Positions 8,239 to 17,880 of a DNA stretch of 64,000 nt are shown in pieces. Source of the DNA: Pseudomonas sp. H3(2019) (lineage in GTDB: Bacteria > Pseudomonadota > Gammaproteobacteria > Pseudomonadales > Pseudomonadaceae). Positions within the stretch are counted from its first letter, which is position 1. Each line of letters starts with the position of its first letter. The notes beneath the pieces were generated by a model. The model was not told the origin of the DNA. It did not search any database and worked only from the letters and a program-made list of their open reading frames with translations. Both the position numbers and the translations under genes were made by a program. Where the stretch lies: NCBI RefSeq assembly GCF_007713465.1, contig NZ_VMSG01000008.1, positions 1-64,000 on the forward strand, read 5' to 3'.

Positions 8239-8709
8239 ATGAAGATCCTGTTCCTCTGCACCGCCAACAGTTGCCGCAGCATTCTGTGCGAAGCCATGTT
8301 CAATCACTTGGCGCCCCAAGGCATGAAAGCCTACAGCGCTGGCAGTCAACCCAAAGGCGAAGTGCATCCGCTGAGTCTCAAGACGTTGGAAAACGCTGGT
8401 ATATCGACGCTCGGGCTGCTCAGCAAGTCCAGCGATGTCCATGTGAATCTGGCACCTGATTTCGTCATCACGGTGTGCGACAAGGCTGCCGGTGAAGCCT
8501 GTCCGGTATTTTTCGGACCGGCCACCAAGGCCCACTGGGGACTGGCCGACCCTTCGGAATACCAAGGGACTCAAGAAGAGATCGAGGCGGCTTTCGAAGC
8601 CACCTTGGAGCAGATCAAAACCCGTATCGAAGCCTTCCTGGCATTACCGCTTTCTCTACTGAGTGCCGAACAGCTCAAGGCAGAGCTGGCCTTGATCGGC
8701 ACGCTGTAA
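8239..8709 (+). CDS. arsC: Arsenate reductase, LMW phosphatase type, second copy
   Basis: A 156-residue thioredoxin-type ArsC. The N-terminal loop CTANSCRS (CX5R) binds arsenate, [11 protein letters not shown] carries the downstream relay cysteines, and [12 protein letters not shown] supplies the catalytic Asp-Pro. It converts cytosolic arsenate to arsenite for export by the Acr3 protein encoded 17 bp downstream. It differs clearly in sequence from the first copy at 7417, so the pair is not a recent duplication. Confidence 0.93.
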   Translation: MKILFLCTANSCRSILCEAMFNHLAPQGMKAYSAGSQPKGEVHPLSLKTLENAGISTLGLLSKSSDVHVNLAPDFVITVCDKAAGEACPVFFGPATKAHWGLADPSEYQGTQEEIEAAFEATLEQIKTRIEAFLALPLSLLSAEQLKAELALIGTL

Positions 8710-8726
8710 CTACAGGAGCAATGACC

Positions 8727-9803
8727 ATGAGTAAAAGCCGCCTTTCCTTCCTGGACCGTTACCTGACCCTGTGGATTTTCCTCGCCATGGCCTTGGGTAT
8801 CGGTTTGGGGAGTCTGTTCAAAGGCTGGCCGCAGTGGCTCAACAGTCTTTCTGTGGGCACGACCAACATCCCCATCGCTATCGGCTTGATCGTGATGATG
8901 TATCCACCCCTGGCCAAGGTTCGTTACGAAGAACTGCCGGAAGTCTTCAAGGACAAACGCATCCTCATTTTGTCTTTGGTTCAGAACTGGCTCGTCGGGC
9001 CGGTATTGATGTTCGCACTGGCAATCATCTTCCTTCGGGACCAGCCGGAATACATGACGGGGCTGATCTTGATCGGTCTGGCTCGTTGCATCGCGATGGT
9101 GCTGGTCTGGAACCAGATCGCCGGTGGCAACAATCAGTACGTCGCCGGGCTGGTAGCGTTCAACAGCATCTTCCAGATCCTGTTTTTCAGTCTGTACGCC
9201 TGGGTCTTTCTTGGTCTGTTGCCGCCGCTGTTCGGACTAGAAGGCAGCGTGATTGAGACCAGTTTTGCCAGCATCGCCAAGTCGGTGTTGATCTACCTGG
9301 GCGTACCGTTCCTGGCAGGTTTCTTGACCCGCAAGATACTCATCGCTCGTAACGGTGAAGCCTGGTACCAGGAACACTTCATTCCCAAGATCAGCCCACT
9401 GACCCTGGTGGCGCTGTTGTTGACCATCGTGGCCATGTTCAGCCTCAAGGGTGATGTGGTGCTGCAACTGCCGCTCGATGTATTGCGCATCGCGATCCCC
9501 CTGACGATCTATTTCGTGGTGATGTTCTTCATCAGCTTCTGGATGGGCAAGCTGCTCAAGGCTGACTATCCACGCACCACTGCACTGGCCTTCACCGCTG
9601 CGAGCAACAATTTTGAGCTGGCGATTGCCGTAGCTATTGCCACCTTCGGCCTGGCTTCCCCGGTCGCCTTCGCCACAGTGATTGGCCCATTGGTGGAAGT
9701 TCCGGTTCTGATTTCTCTGGTCGGTGTTGCCCTTTGGCTGAAGCGCCGCTGGTTTGATGATTCCAAGAGCGCAGTTGCGCAGGACAAAGACTATGTACGA
9801 TGA
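8727..9803 (+). CDS. acr3: Acr3 family arsenite efflux transporter
   Basis: A 358-residue, ten-helix inner-membrane carrier that exports As(III). Family signatures are visible: [19 protein letters not shown] near residue 55, [20 protein letters not shown] with the essential Cys, and [20 protein letters not shown]. It is often annotated arsB although unrelated to E. coli ArsB. The start at 8727 was chosen because CAGGAG lies 8 nt upstream; an in-frame ATG six bases earlier is too close. The stop overlaps the arsH start by 11 bp. Confidence 0.94.
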   Translation: MSKSRLSFLDRYLTLWIFLAMALGIGLGSLFKGWPQWLNSLSVGTTNIPIAIGLIVMMYPPLAKVRYEELPEVFKDKRILILSLVQNWLVGPVLMFALAIIFLRDQPEYMTGLILIGLARCIAMVLVWNQIAGGNNQYVAGLVAFNSIFQILFFSLYAWVFLGLLPPLFGLEGSVIETSFASIAKSVLIYLGVPFLAGFLTRKILIARNGEAWYQEHFIPKISPLTLVALLLTIVAMFSLKGDVVLQLPLDVLRIAIPLTIYFVVMFFISFWMGKLLKADYPRTTALAFTAASNNFELAIAVAIATFGLASPVAFATVIGPLVEVPVLISLVGVALWLKRRWFDDSKSAVAQDKDYVR

Positions 9804-10509
9804 CCGCATCCCCCAACTCGATACCGAACTGGTCGATCTCCCATCGACTGACAAGCTCGGCATCGAAGAGACCTCCATCCACAAGCCACGCATTCTGCTG
9901 CTGTACGGATCGACTCGTGAGCGTTCCTTCAGTCGCCTGCTGGTAGAAGAAGCGGCCCGGCTACTGGAGCACTTCGGCGCCGAGGCGCGGATTTTCAATC
10001 CGTCAGGTTTGCCGCTCCCTGATGACACCCCCAATGATCACCCTCGGGTTCAAGAACTGCGCGAGTTGATGCTGTGGTCGGAAGGGCAAGTTTGGTGTTC
10101 CCCCGAGCGCCACGGTTCGATGAGCGCGGTATTCAAAGCGCAGATCGACTGGGTGCCGTTGGCAATGGGCGCAGTGCGTCCGACCCAAGGCAAAACCCTC
10201 GCCGTCATGCAGGTGTGCGGTGGCTCGCAGTCGTTCAACGTGGTCAATCAGCTGCGGGTGCTGGGACGCTGGATGCGCATGTTCACCATCCCCAACCAGT
10301 CGTCCGTACCTAAAGCCTATATGGAGTTCGACGACAACGGTCGGATGAAGCCTTCTCCTTTCTACGACCGTGTCGTGGATGTGATGGAAGAGTTGGTGAA
10401 GTTCACGCTGCTGCTTCGCGACCGCCAGGACTATCTGGTCGACCGTTATTCCGAGCGCAAGGAATCGGCGGAAGAACTCATGAAACGTGTCAATCAGCGC
10501 TCCATCTGA
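9793..10509 (+). CDS. arsH: ArsH NADPH-dependent FMN reductase-like organoarsenical oxidase
   Basis: A 238-residue flavoprotein of the NADPH-dependent FMN reductase fold: [23 protein letters not shown] (FMN-binding loop), then [26 protein letters not shown] and the ArsH-typical [19 protein letters not shown]. ArsH oxidises trivalent methylated or aromatic arsenicals to less toxic pentavalent forms. ATG 9793 gives the usual ArsH N-terminus ([10 protein letters not shown]); it lies inside the acr3 3' end, suggesting translational coupling. Confidence 0.93.
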   Translation: MYDDRIPQLDTELVDLPSTDKLGIEETSIHKPRILLLYGSTRERSFSRLLVEEAARLLEHFGAEARIFNPSGLPLPDDTPNDHPRVQELRELMLWSEGQVWCSPERHGSMSAVFKAQIDWVPLAMGAVRPTQGKTLAVMQVCGGSQSFNVVNQLRVLGRWMRMFTIPNQSSVPKAYMEFDDNGRMKPSPFYDRVVDVMEELVKFTLLLRDRQDYLVDRYSERKESAEELMKRVNQRSI

Positions 10510-10521
10510 GGAATTCTCACC

Positions 10522-11034
10522 GTGCAACAACACCCATATTCCGTACTACCCCTGGCACAGTTCAAAGGCCAATTGATCTTTACCCCGTGCCCAGGCACGA
10601 AGGGCACCCGATCTTCCGAAGCGTTGCAGACTCTTAAGGACGCTGGTGCATCGGCTCTGCTGACGCTGATGCCGACCGAGGAGTTGCTCCAGAATGAGAT
10701 CGATCTGTTGCCCGAAGAGTGTCAGCTCCTGGGTATCGAATGGTTTCACCTGCCAGTAGCGGACGAACAGGTCCCCGGTGAGGCATTTAAGGCGGCGTGG
10801 GAACAGCACCATCAACGCATCAAGCAATTGCTGATTGAAGGCAAAACCATTGCTATCCACTGCAAGGGGGGCTCGGGCCGAACGGGGTTGATCGCGGCTC
10901 AGTTGTTGATCGAGTGCGGCGTGCCATTCAACGAAGCGATCCGTGAGGTGCAGTCACTGCGTCCACGCGCCATTCAGCATCCAGCCCATGTCGAATACAT
11001 CGGCCAGTTCGACACCCAGCCGAACTCCCACTGA
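10522..11034 (+). CDS. Dual-specificity/tyrosine phosphatase-fold protein of the ars operon
   Basis: A 170-residue protein with the classical Cys-based phosphatase P-loop [10 protein letters not shown] (about residues 113-122) and a preceding general-acid region ([11 protein letters not shown]). The start is GTG. It is placed between arsH and the GAPDH gene; phosphatases of this type recur in Pseudomonas ars operons with gapdh-arsJ. The role is not established. Hydrolysing an arseno- or phospho-ester in the organoarsenical pathway, or a regulatory role, are both possible. No signal peptide is present. Confidence 0.8.
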   Translation: MQQHPYSVLPLAQFKGQLIFTPCPGTKGTRSSEALQTLKDAGASALLTLMPTEELLQNEIDLLPEECQLLGIEWFHLPVADEQVPGEAFKAAWEQHHQRIKQLLIEGKTIAIHCKGGSGRTGLIAAQLLIECGVPFNEAIREVQSLRPRAIQHPAHVEYIGQFDTQPNSH

Positions 11035-11057
11035 CAACAGATACAGAGCACAACAAC

Positions 11058-12062
11058 ATGACTATCAAAGTTGGCATCAATGGTTTTGGCCGGATCGGTC
11101 GCCTCGCTTTGCGAGCCGCCTGGAGTTGGCCAGAGTTCGAATTCGTGCAGATCAACGATCCAGCAGGTGACGCGGTAACACATGCGCACCTGATCAACTT
11201 CGACTCGGTGCATGGCCGTTGGAACAACGAAGCCAGCGCCGAAGGCGACAGCGTCGTCATCGACGGCAAACGGATCAAGGTCACAGCCAACAAAGCGATT
11301 GCCGACACCGATTGGTCGGGCTGCGATCTGGTGATTGAAGCCAGCGGCAAGATGAAGACCGTCGCGGTGCTTCAGGCTTACCTCGACCAGGGCGTTAAAC
11401 GCGTGGTGGTCTGTGCGCCGGTCAAGGAGCAAGGCGCCTTAAACGTGGTGATGGGCGTTAACCAGCACCTGTTCGACCCTGCGGAGCACCGCATCGTGAC
11501 CGCCGCCTCCTGCACCACCAACTGTCTGGCGCCAGTGGTGAAGGTGATCCACGGGAAACTGGGCATTCGCCACGGTTCGATCACCACCATCCACGACCTG
11601 ACCAACACCCAAAGCATTCTTGATCAACCCCACAAGGATCTGCGTCGTGCACGCGCTTCGGGCATGAGCCTGATCCCGACCAGCACCGGCTCGGCAACAG
11701 CCATCGCCGAGATTTTTCCAGAGCTGCGCGGACGTTTGAATGGTCACGCCGTGCGCGTACCGCTGGCCAACGCTTCGCTGACCGACTGTGTCTTCGAAGT
11801 CGAGCGCGCCACGACCGTCGAGGAAGTGAACCAGTTCCTGAAGGATGCTTCGGAAAACGAGCTGAAGGACATCCTCGGTTTCGAGGAGCGCCCGCTGGTG
11901 TCCATCGACTACCGCACCGACCCCCGCTCATCGATCATCGACGCGCTGTCGACCATGGTCATCAACGGCACCCAGGTCAAACTCTACGCTTGGTACGACA
12001 ACGAATGGGGCTATGCCAACCGCACCGTCGAACTGGCCAGAATGGTCGGGCTGGCGGTCTAA
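11058..12062 (+). CDS. ArsJ-associated glyceraldehyde-3-phosphate dehydrogenase
   Basis: A 334-residue type I GAPDH. The NAD-binding start [15 protein letters not shown], the catalytic SCTTNCLAP (Cys152) and the C-terminal [11 protein letters not shown] are intact. In ars operons this enzyme uses arsenate in place of phosphate to make 1-arseno-3-phosphoglycerate, which the ArsJ permease encoded 9 bp downstream extrudes. The pair therefore gives arsenate resistance without reduction. A central glycolytic copy should exist elsewhere in the chromosome. Confidence 0.93.
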   Translation: MTIKVGINGFGRIGRLALRAAWSWPEFEFVQINDPAGDAVTHAHLINFDSVHGRWNNEASAEGDSVVIDGKRIKVTANKAIADTDWSGCDLVIEASGKMKTVAVLQAYLDQGVKRVVVCAPVKEQGALNVVMGVNQHLFDPAEHRIVTAASCTTNCLAPVVKVIHGKLGIRHGSITTIHDLTNTQSILDQPHKDLRRARASGMSLIPTSTGSATAIAEIFPELRGRLNGHAVRVPLANASLTDCVFEVERATTVEEVNQFLKDASENELKDILGFEERPLVSIDYRTDPRSSIIDALSTMVINGTQVKLYAWYDNEWGYANRTVELARMVGLAV

Positions 12063-12071
12063 GGAGCGGTC

Positions 12072-13286
12072 ATGAAAGCGTTGTCAGCCCTCGCTCCAGA
12101 AGTGCGGCAGTACCTGCTCGTCACCGGTAATTACTGGGCCTTCACCCTCACCGACGGTGCCTTGCGCATGTTGGTGGTGCTGCACTTTCACGCGCTGGGC
12201 TACAGCCCACTTCAAATCGCGGCGTTGTTTCTGTTCTACGAATTTTTTGGCGTGATTACCAACCTTGTGGGCGGCTATCTCGGCGCCCGGCTGGGTCTGA
12301 ACCGGACCATGAACATTGGACTGGGCATCCAGGTCGCGGCGCTGCTGATGCTAACGGTGCCTGCGTCCTGGTTGACCATCCCTTGGGTAATGGGCGCTCA
12401 GGCGCTGTCAGGGATTGCCAAAGACCTGAACAAGATGAGTGCCAAAAGCTCCATCAAAACTCTGGTGCCCGATGGGCAACAGGGCAAGCTTTACCAATGG
12501 ATAGCCATCCTCACCGGCTCGAAGAATGCACTTAAGGGTGTCGGTTTCTTTCTCGGTGGGGCATTGCTCGCCCTGATGGGTTTCAAAGGTGCGTTACTGG
12601 CCATGGCGGGTGTGTTGGCGCTGATCTGGATCAGCAGCCTGATTCTGCTTAAGAAGGACCTGGGCAAAGCCAAGGCCAAGCCCAAGTTTCGTGAAATCCT
12701 GTCCAAGAGCCGGGCGATCAACATTCTCTCAGCAGCGCGGATGTTTCTGTTCGGTGCTCGTGATGTCTGGTTCGTCGTGGCTTTGCCGGTGTACTTGAGC
12801 AGCGTCTTTGGTTGGGATTTCTGGAAGGTCGGTGGATTCCTGGCGGCCTGGGTGATCGGCTACGGCATCGTGCAATCGTTCGCTCCGCGCATCACTGGCA
12901 AGAAACGGGGACATGTCCCTGATGGACGCGCTGCGTTCCTCTGGGCACTGGCTCTGGCAGGTCTGCCAGCGGCCATCGCCCTCGGGTTGAACACCGGGTT
13001 GTCGCAACAGGTCGTTTTGCTGGGAGGGTTGATGGTCTTCGGCGCGCTGTTCGCAGTGAACTCCTCTCTGCACAGCTACCTGATCGTGTCCTACGCCAAG
13101 GAAGACGGAGTGTCTCTGGACGTGGGCTTTTACTACATGTCCAACGCCATGGGACGCCTGATCGGCACGGTGCTCTCCGGCTGGGTATATCAGGTGTATG
13201 GATTGGAGGCATGCTTGTGGATATCGAGCGCTTTCGTGCTGCTCGCTGCCTTGATTTCTATAGGGCTGCCCAAGCATTCGGTGTAG
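12072..13286 (+). CDS. arsJ: ArsJ organoarsenical efflux MFS permease
   Basis: A 404-residue major-facilitator protein with about 12 hydrophobic segments, starting MKALSALAPEVRQYLLVTGNYWAFTLTDGALRMLVVLHFH. The ordering after ArsJ-type GAPDH, the ARMFLFGARDVWFVVALPVYL segment and YYMSNAMGRLIGTVLSGWVYQ near the C-terminus fit ArsJ. It exports 1-arseno-3-phosphoglycerate made by the upstream GAPDH. It is the last gene of the ars operon; a strong hairpin follows at 13353-13378. Confidence 0.92.
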   Translation: MKALSALAPEVRQYLLVTGNYWAFTLTDGALRMLVVLHFHALGYSPLQIAALFLFYEFFGVITNLVGGYLGARLGLNRTMNIGLGIQVAALLMLTVPASWLTIPWVMGAQALSGIAKDLNKMSAKSSIKTLVPDGQQGKLYQWIAILTGSKNALKGVGFFLGGALLALMGFKGALLAMAGVLALIWISSLILLKKDLGKAKAKPKFREILSKSRAINILSAARMFLFGARDVWFVVALPVYLSSVFGWDFWKVGGFLAAWVIGYGIVQSFAPRITGKKRGHVPDGRAAFLWALALAGLPAAIALGLNTGLSQQVVLLGGLMVFGALFAVNSSLHSYLIVSYAKEDGVSLDVGFYYMSNAMGRLIGTVLSGWVYQVYGLEACLWISSAFVLLAALISIGLPKHSV

Positions 13287-13352
13287 TGACCCTTTCTTGT
13301 AAGAAATCTCACTCCTTATCGCAGCGTTTCTTCTCCACAGCGAAGGAGGTCG

Positions 13353-13378
13353 CCCCCACACAATTTATTGTGTGGGGG
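13353..13378. terminator. Strong 11-bp hairpin after the ars operon
   Basis: CCCCCACACAA (13353-13363) pairs perfectly with TTGTGTGGGGG (13368-13378) around a TTTA loop. It sits 67 bp after the arsJ stop. It lacks a U-tract, so it may block read-through or exonucleases rather than act as a classical terminator. The rest of 13287-13628 contains no gene; the vgrG promoter must lie there. Confidence 0.55.
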
Positions 13379-13628
13379 GGCTGCTAGCTTCATGATCTTC
13401 GGAGACACGCCCGGCTGGTGTGTACCCGCACTGGGCGTTGTTAGCGCAACATCGATAAGGGGGCATAGAGGCTGAGCCCGTTCATTTTTCCTTCGATTTG
13501 CGCTGAGATTTACGTAGGAAGTTTCTGATTCTTTGTGTGGCAATGTCCCGCAGTAATTTCTTTATTGAGGTAATGGGTCTAATCACGCACCATCGCGTCC
13601 TGGTTATTCAAAGGACGGAATCAAAGGC

Positions 13629-16600
13629 ATGTTGGATGCTAACGCTACCCATATTTCTCTTACCCTCGAAGGTGTTTCCACTGACCTTCAGGTACTCAGT
13701 TTCGTCGGCCGCGAAGCCCTCAATCAGCCATTCTGCTTCGATATCGAACTGGTCAGTGCGCGTCCCGACCTCAAGCTTGAACAGTTGCTGCACAAACCGG
13801 CCTGCCTGACCTTCGGCGCCACCGGCCAGGGCATTATCCATGGCCTGGTCTACCGCATAGCCCAGGGCGACTCCGGCAAAAGCCTGACGCGCTACAGCAT
13901 CAGCCTGACCCCCCAGCTCAACTACCTGCGCCACAACCATGACCAGCAGATCTTCCAGCACCTCACAGTGCCGAAGATCATCGCACTGGTCCTAGAGGAG
14001 CGCGGCATCCTGTCCAATGCCTACAGTTTCCAGCTCAGCGCGATCTACCCCGAGCGCGTGTACTGCGTGCAGTACGACGAATCCGACCTGCAATTCATCC
14101 AGCGCCTCTGTGAAGAAGAAGGCATTCACTTCCACTTCCAACACAGTGCCAGCGGTCACAAACTGGTGTTCGGCGATGACCAGACGGTGTTCCGCAAACT
14201 GGCGCCGGTGGCCTACCAGCAAGACTCCGGCATGGCCGCCGACAAACCGGTGATCAAGCGTTTCAACCTGCGCCTGGAGACCCGCACCAGCCGCGTCAGT
14301 CGTCGCGATTACGATTTCGAAAAGCCGCGCATCCTGCCCGAAGGCGCGGCCAAGAGCGCGTTTCTTCCGGACCTCGAAGACTACGACTACCCTGGCCGTT
14401 TCACTGACCGTGCGCGCGGTAAACAGCTGGCGACCCGTGCCCTTGAGCGCCACCGAAGTGACTACCAGCTGGCCGAAGGTAAAGGCGACGAGCCGACCCT
14501 GGTCAGCGGCCATTTCCTGGCGTTGAGCGAACACCCACGTGCTGAGTGGAATGACCTTTGGTTGTTACTGGAGGTTCTTCACGAAGGTAAACAGCCGCAG
14601 GTGCTGGGCGAGTCCATTACCAGCGACGTCACCCAGAACAAGGATGACTTCCACCAGGGCTACCGCAACCGCTTCCTCGCCACCCCGTGGGACGCCCATT
14701 ACCGCCCGCCGTTGGAGCACCCGAAACCCATGGGTATCGGCAGCCAGACAGCGATCGTTACCGGGCCCAAGGGCGAAGAAATCCACTGCGACGAATACGG
14801 GCGCATCAAGGTGCAATTTTACTGGGACCGCGACGGCCAGGCCGACGACAAAACCAGTTGCTGGGTCCGCGTGGCCAGCGGCTGGGCCGGTAGTACCTAT
14901 GGCGGTATTGCCATCCCGCGCATCGGCATGGAAGTGCTGGTGACCTTCCTCGAAGGCGACCCAGACCAGCCATTGGTCACTGGTTGCCTGTACCACAAGG
15001 AAAACGTCGTCCCCTACGACCTGCCGGCGAACAAGACCCGCAGCACCTTCAAGACCCTCAGTTCCCCGGGCGGCAAGGGCTACAACGAGTTCCGCATCGA
15101 AGACAAGAAAGGCGCCGAACAGATTTACCTGCACGCTCAGCGTGACTGGGACGAAAACATTGAGCACAACCAGAAAATCCGCGTCGGCAACGAACGCCAT
15201 GACATGGTCGAGGCCAACACCCTCACCGAACTCAAGGCCGAAGAACACCGCATCACCCACCTCGACCGCAAGACCGAAGCCCGGGCCGATGACCACCTCA
15301 CCGTCGGCGCCACCCAGCATGTGAAAGTCGGCACCGCACAGTTCGTTGAATCCGGTCAGGAAATCCACTACCACGCCGGCGACAAGGTGGTGGTGGAAGG
15401 TGGTATGGAACTGACGGCCAAGGCTGGCGGCAGTTTCATCAAGGTTGATGCGGGCGGTGTGACCCTCAGCGGCGCCAACGTCAAGGTCAATTCCGGTGGT
15501 GCTCCGGGTGCAGGTACGGGCATTCAGATCCTCGCACCATTGATTCCAGGGGTTGCCGCTCTGGCCGCTGCCGGCCAGTTGCTCAAGGCGCCTCCTGTGG
15601 GTGCGTTAGAGGCACCACCGGTGGAAGAGGAGTTGGAAGAAGAGGAAGAAGAAGTCGAACTGGAAGACATCACCTTGCGGGTGGGCGTGTTCTTCGACGG
15701 CACCGGCAACAACCGAACCAACAGTGAACGCGTTTTTGGCTGTTTTGCGCCGGACGTGAATCTGGAGGAGTCTGCAGAGGATATTCGCAAGTTTTGCGCA
15801 GCTCATGGTTACGACGGTAAAGGCAGCTCACCGGATAACAGCTACGGGAACGACACCAGTAACGTGGCGAAGCTGTATGACCTTTACATAGATGAACAAG
15901 GCAAAGCTCTACCCATTGACGCGACAATCGCAAACTTAGCCATTTATCTGGAGGGCATTGGCACCAGTAGCACCGGAGAGGACTCCCTGTACTCACAGGG
16001 CACCGGTTTGGGGGCGCAGGGCGTCAGGTCACGGGTCGAAGAAACTCCAGCGCTACTGGTTAAAGCGCTAAGAGCTTTCGGAATAAACAATCCGGATAAA
16101 CGGATTGAGCGTATTGAGTTTGATATTTTCGGATTCAGTCGTGGTGCAGCCGCCGCACGGGACTTTGCCAATGAAGTTCTGAAAGGCGAAAAAAGCATTC
16201 TGGCTAAGGCGATTCCCGTTGGTACGTCTGGACTAGCAGATAGCTTTGCATGGGCGGCGCATACCGATGTCTCAATAAATTTTATCGGTATCTACGACAC
16301 GGTAGCGGCCATTTCCAACCCACTGTTATTGGACTTCAATGGCCATAACGCGGACAACCCAGGTATCACTATCGTTTTGGCGCCAGATGTAGCCAAGAAG
16401 GTTGTTCACCTGGTCGCTCGAAATGAGCGGCGCTATAACTTTTCCCTGAACAGTGCCGGTGCGGCCGACATTGTCTTGCCCGGCGTGCACTCGGACCTCG
16501 GTGGTGGGTATCTGCCAAAAGCCACGGAGCGAGTACTGGTTAGCAAACCACGGAGAAGTGATGTCGAAGAAAAAACCTCATTTACTGAAGCCAATAGTTA

Positions 16601-17093
16601 CAAGCTTGCGCAGCAGGACTTAAGAAGGCTTCAAGATCAATTGGCGCAATACAATCTTCCTCTGGAGCTGCGGACGTGGGAAGTTCCGTATCGCACCACA
16701 GGCAAAGACAATCGAGCCAATATGAAACACGTTTATGCGGCGGTGAGCAGTCAGCGCGAGGTTCGTAGTGATTTGTCGTTGATCTACTTGCGGATCATGC
16801 GTGAACTGGCGGTGGAGAATGGCGTGCCTTTTCGAAAAATTATGGAACACGATCCAAGGCTGGCGCTGCCTGCCGAACTCGTTCCAATTTCTGAAAAGCT
16901 GATGAACTACGCATTGGGCAAAAGCCCGACAACCGGGTTGAATCCGCAAGAAGAAGAGCTGCTTTTTCAACGGTATGTTCACCTGTCCGACAATTGGAAT
17001 GCCGCTAAGAATCTGAACAACAGCGATCTAGACGTGGTTTTCATCAACCGACCCAACGACGACCCTCTGCGCACGGTGCACCCTAATGAGTAA
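13629..17093 (+). CDS. vgrG: VgrG tip protein fused to a DUF2235 (Tle1-like) phospholipase domain
   Basis: A 1154-residue 'evolved' VgrG. Residues ~1-520 are the phage-spike gp27/gp5 domains (EGVSTDLQVLSFVGREALNQPF; EIHCDEYGRIKVQFYWDRDG; SCWVRVASGWAG). The beta-helix tip and the DUF2345-like region run to ~640, ending in GGVTLSGANVKVNSGG. An acidic linker (EELEEEEEEVELED) leads to a lipase domain that starts RVGVFFDGTGNNR. The triad is visible: Ser837 in GFSRG, Asp890 in IYDTVA and His954 in PGVHSDLGGGY. It should be delivered by a T6SS encoded elsewhere and attack target-cell phospholipids; the next gene is the likely immunity factor. Confidence 0.93.
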   Translation: MLDANATHISLTLEGVSTDLQVLSFVGREALNQPFCFDIELVSARPDLKLEQLLHKPACLTFGATGQGIIHGLVYRIAQGDSGKSLTRYSISLTPQLNYLRHNHDQQIFQHLTVPKIIALVLEERGILSNAYSFQLSAIYPERVYCVQYDESDLQFIQRLCEEEGIHFHFQHSASGHKLVFGDDQTVFRKLAPVAYQQDSGMAADKPVIKRFNLRLETRTSRVSRRDYDFEKPRILPEGAAKSAFLPDLEDYDYPGRFTDRARGKQLATRALERHRSDYQLAEGKGDEPTLVSGHFLALSEHPRAEWNDLWLLLEVLHEGKQPQVLGESITSDVTQNKDDFHQGYRNRFLATPWDAHYRPPLEHPKPMGIGSQTAIVTGPKGEEIHCDEYGRIKVQFYWDRDGQADDKTSCWVRVASGWAGSTYGGIAIPRIGMEVLVTFLEGDPDQPLVTGCLYHKENVVPYDLPANKTRSTFKTLSSPGGKGYNEFRIEDKKGAEQIYLHAQRDWDENIEHNQKIRVGNERHDMVEANTLTELKAEEHRITHLDRKTEARADDHLTVGATQHVKVGTAQFVESGQEIHYHAGDKVVVEGGMELTAKAGGSFIKVDAGGVTLSGANVKVNSGGAPGAGTGIQILAPLIPGVAALAAAGQLLKAPPVGALEAPPVEEELEEEEEEVELEDITLRVGVFFDGTGNNRTNSERVFGCFAPDVNLEESAEDIRKFCAAHGYDGKGSSPDNSYGNDTSNVAKLYDLYIDEQGKALPIDATIANLAIYLEGIGTSSTGEDSLYSQGTGLGAQGVRSRVEETPALLVKALRAFGINNPDKRIERIEFDIFGFSRGAAAARDFANEVLKGEKSILAKAIPVGTSGLADSFAWAAHTDVSINFIGIYDTVAAISNPLLLDFNGHNADNPGITIVLAPDVAKKVVHLVARNERRYNFSLNSAGAADIVLPGVHSDLGGGYLPKATERVLVSKPRRSDVEEKTSFTEANSYKLAQQDLRRLQDQLAQYNLPLELRTWEVPYRTTGKDNRANMKHVYAAVSSQREVRSDLSLIYLRIMRELAVENGVPFRKIMEHDPRLALPAELVPISEKLMNYALGKSPTTGLNPQEEELLFQRYVHLSDNWNAAKNLNNSDLDVVFINRPNDDPLRTVHPNE

Positions 17094-17736
17094 GCTTTTA
17101 CGTATCGTCATCGTCGCGCTCTTGCTCAGCGGCTGCACATCTGCCAATAGCGGGTCCTTACCCTACGACGCTTGGCGCTTGGGCTTCTCCGCACCTGACT
17201 ATATGGAGGTCTGGATCGAGACAGCTGACGTGATAGATATGCAGGGGAACGTCTATAGACGTGCCATGAGTGGTATCGCTGCTATGCAGACGCCTTCCAA
17301 CAACTCTGGAGATCCTAAAGGCTGGCCTGCAAGACCCGGTTGGGGTAAGGGTAAGTACGTAAAGGGGGCGGACCTGCCGAAAAAAATCTACGTCCGCTGG
17401 CAATCACTGGTCGAGCCCCAAACGTACAAAATGGCTATCGACATTCCCGAGTCGACCAGAGAGATCATGCGCAAGAAGGAAAAGGTTTTTTGCGCCTTTG
17501 ATGGAAAGTGGATAACGGACTATCGCGAAGCATTGGTCATCGGTCTTGCACCTGGCGGAATTGCCAAAGTCTGGGTGATGGGCCCCTGCCTGCCTGCCAT
17601 CGAAGTCACGCGAGTACAAGCCGAGGTTGATCCACGTGGACCGTATGAAGGGCAATCGGGTGGGAAATACGACCCACCCTCCGACGAGTCGAAAGCCTAT
17701 GTCGAGAAGTTTGGTGTGCCGTATGGCTCTTGGTAG
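17086..17736 (+). CDS. DUF2931 lipoprotein, probable immunity protein for the VgrG lipase
   Basis: A 216-residue lipoprotein: MSKLLRIVIVALLLSGCTS is a signal peptide with lipobox LSGC. The body (DAWRLGFSAPDYMEVWIETADVID and YVRWQSLVEPQTYKMAIDIP) fits DUF2931, a family repeatedly found next to T6SS lipase effectors. The ATG overlaps the end of vgrG by 8 bp, so producer cells make both together. Periplasmic location matches protection against a phospholipase delivered there. Immunity is inferred from context. Confidence 0.82.
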   Translation: MSKLLRIVIVALLLSGCTSANSGSLPYDAWRLGFSAPDYMEVWIETADVIDMQGNVYRRAMSGIAAMQTPSNNSGDPKGWPARPGWGKGKYVKGADLPKKIYVRWQSLVEPQTYKMAIDIPESTREIMRKKEKVFCAFDGKWITDYREALVIGLAPGGIAKVWVMGPCLPAIEVTRVQAEVDPRGPYEGQSGGKYDPPSDESKAYVEKFGVPYGSW

Positions 17737-17854
17737 CAGAGGGATCTACCGCTCCGTTGTAATGTTCTATGCTTAGTGGTTTCGCCGTGAAAGGCTGTAG
17801 CTCCGTCGCACTCTCGCATCGAACACAGCAGCTGCATTAACGATCAGGCAGTAA

Positions 17855-17876
17855 AAGGCCACCCGGAGGTGGCCTT
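17855..17876. terminator. Convergent terminator hairpin between effector cassette and ICE backbone
   Basis: AAGGCCACC (17855-17863), loop CGGA, GGTGGCCTT (17868-17876): a perfect 9-bp stem followed on the minus strand by TTTTAC. It ends the minus-strand helicase transcript and can serve the plus-strand immunity gene too. Confidence 0.8.
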
Positions 17877-17880
17877 GAAG

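Noticed and set aside
13992..15374. Long minus-strand frames within vgrG
   Set aside because: Typical GC-rich shadows of a well-supported gene; compositions (Val/Gly/Phe rich) are not protein-like.
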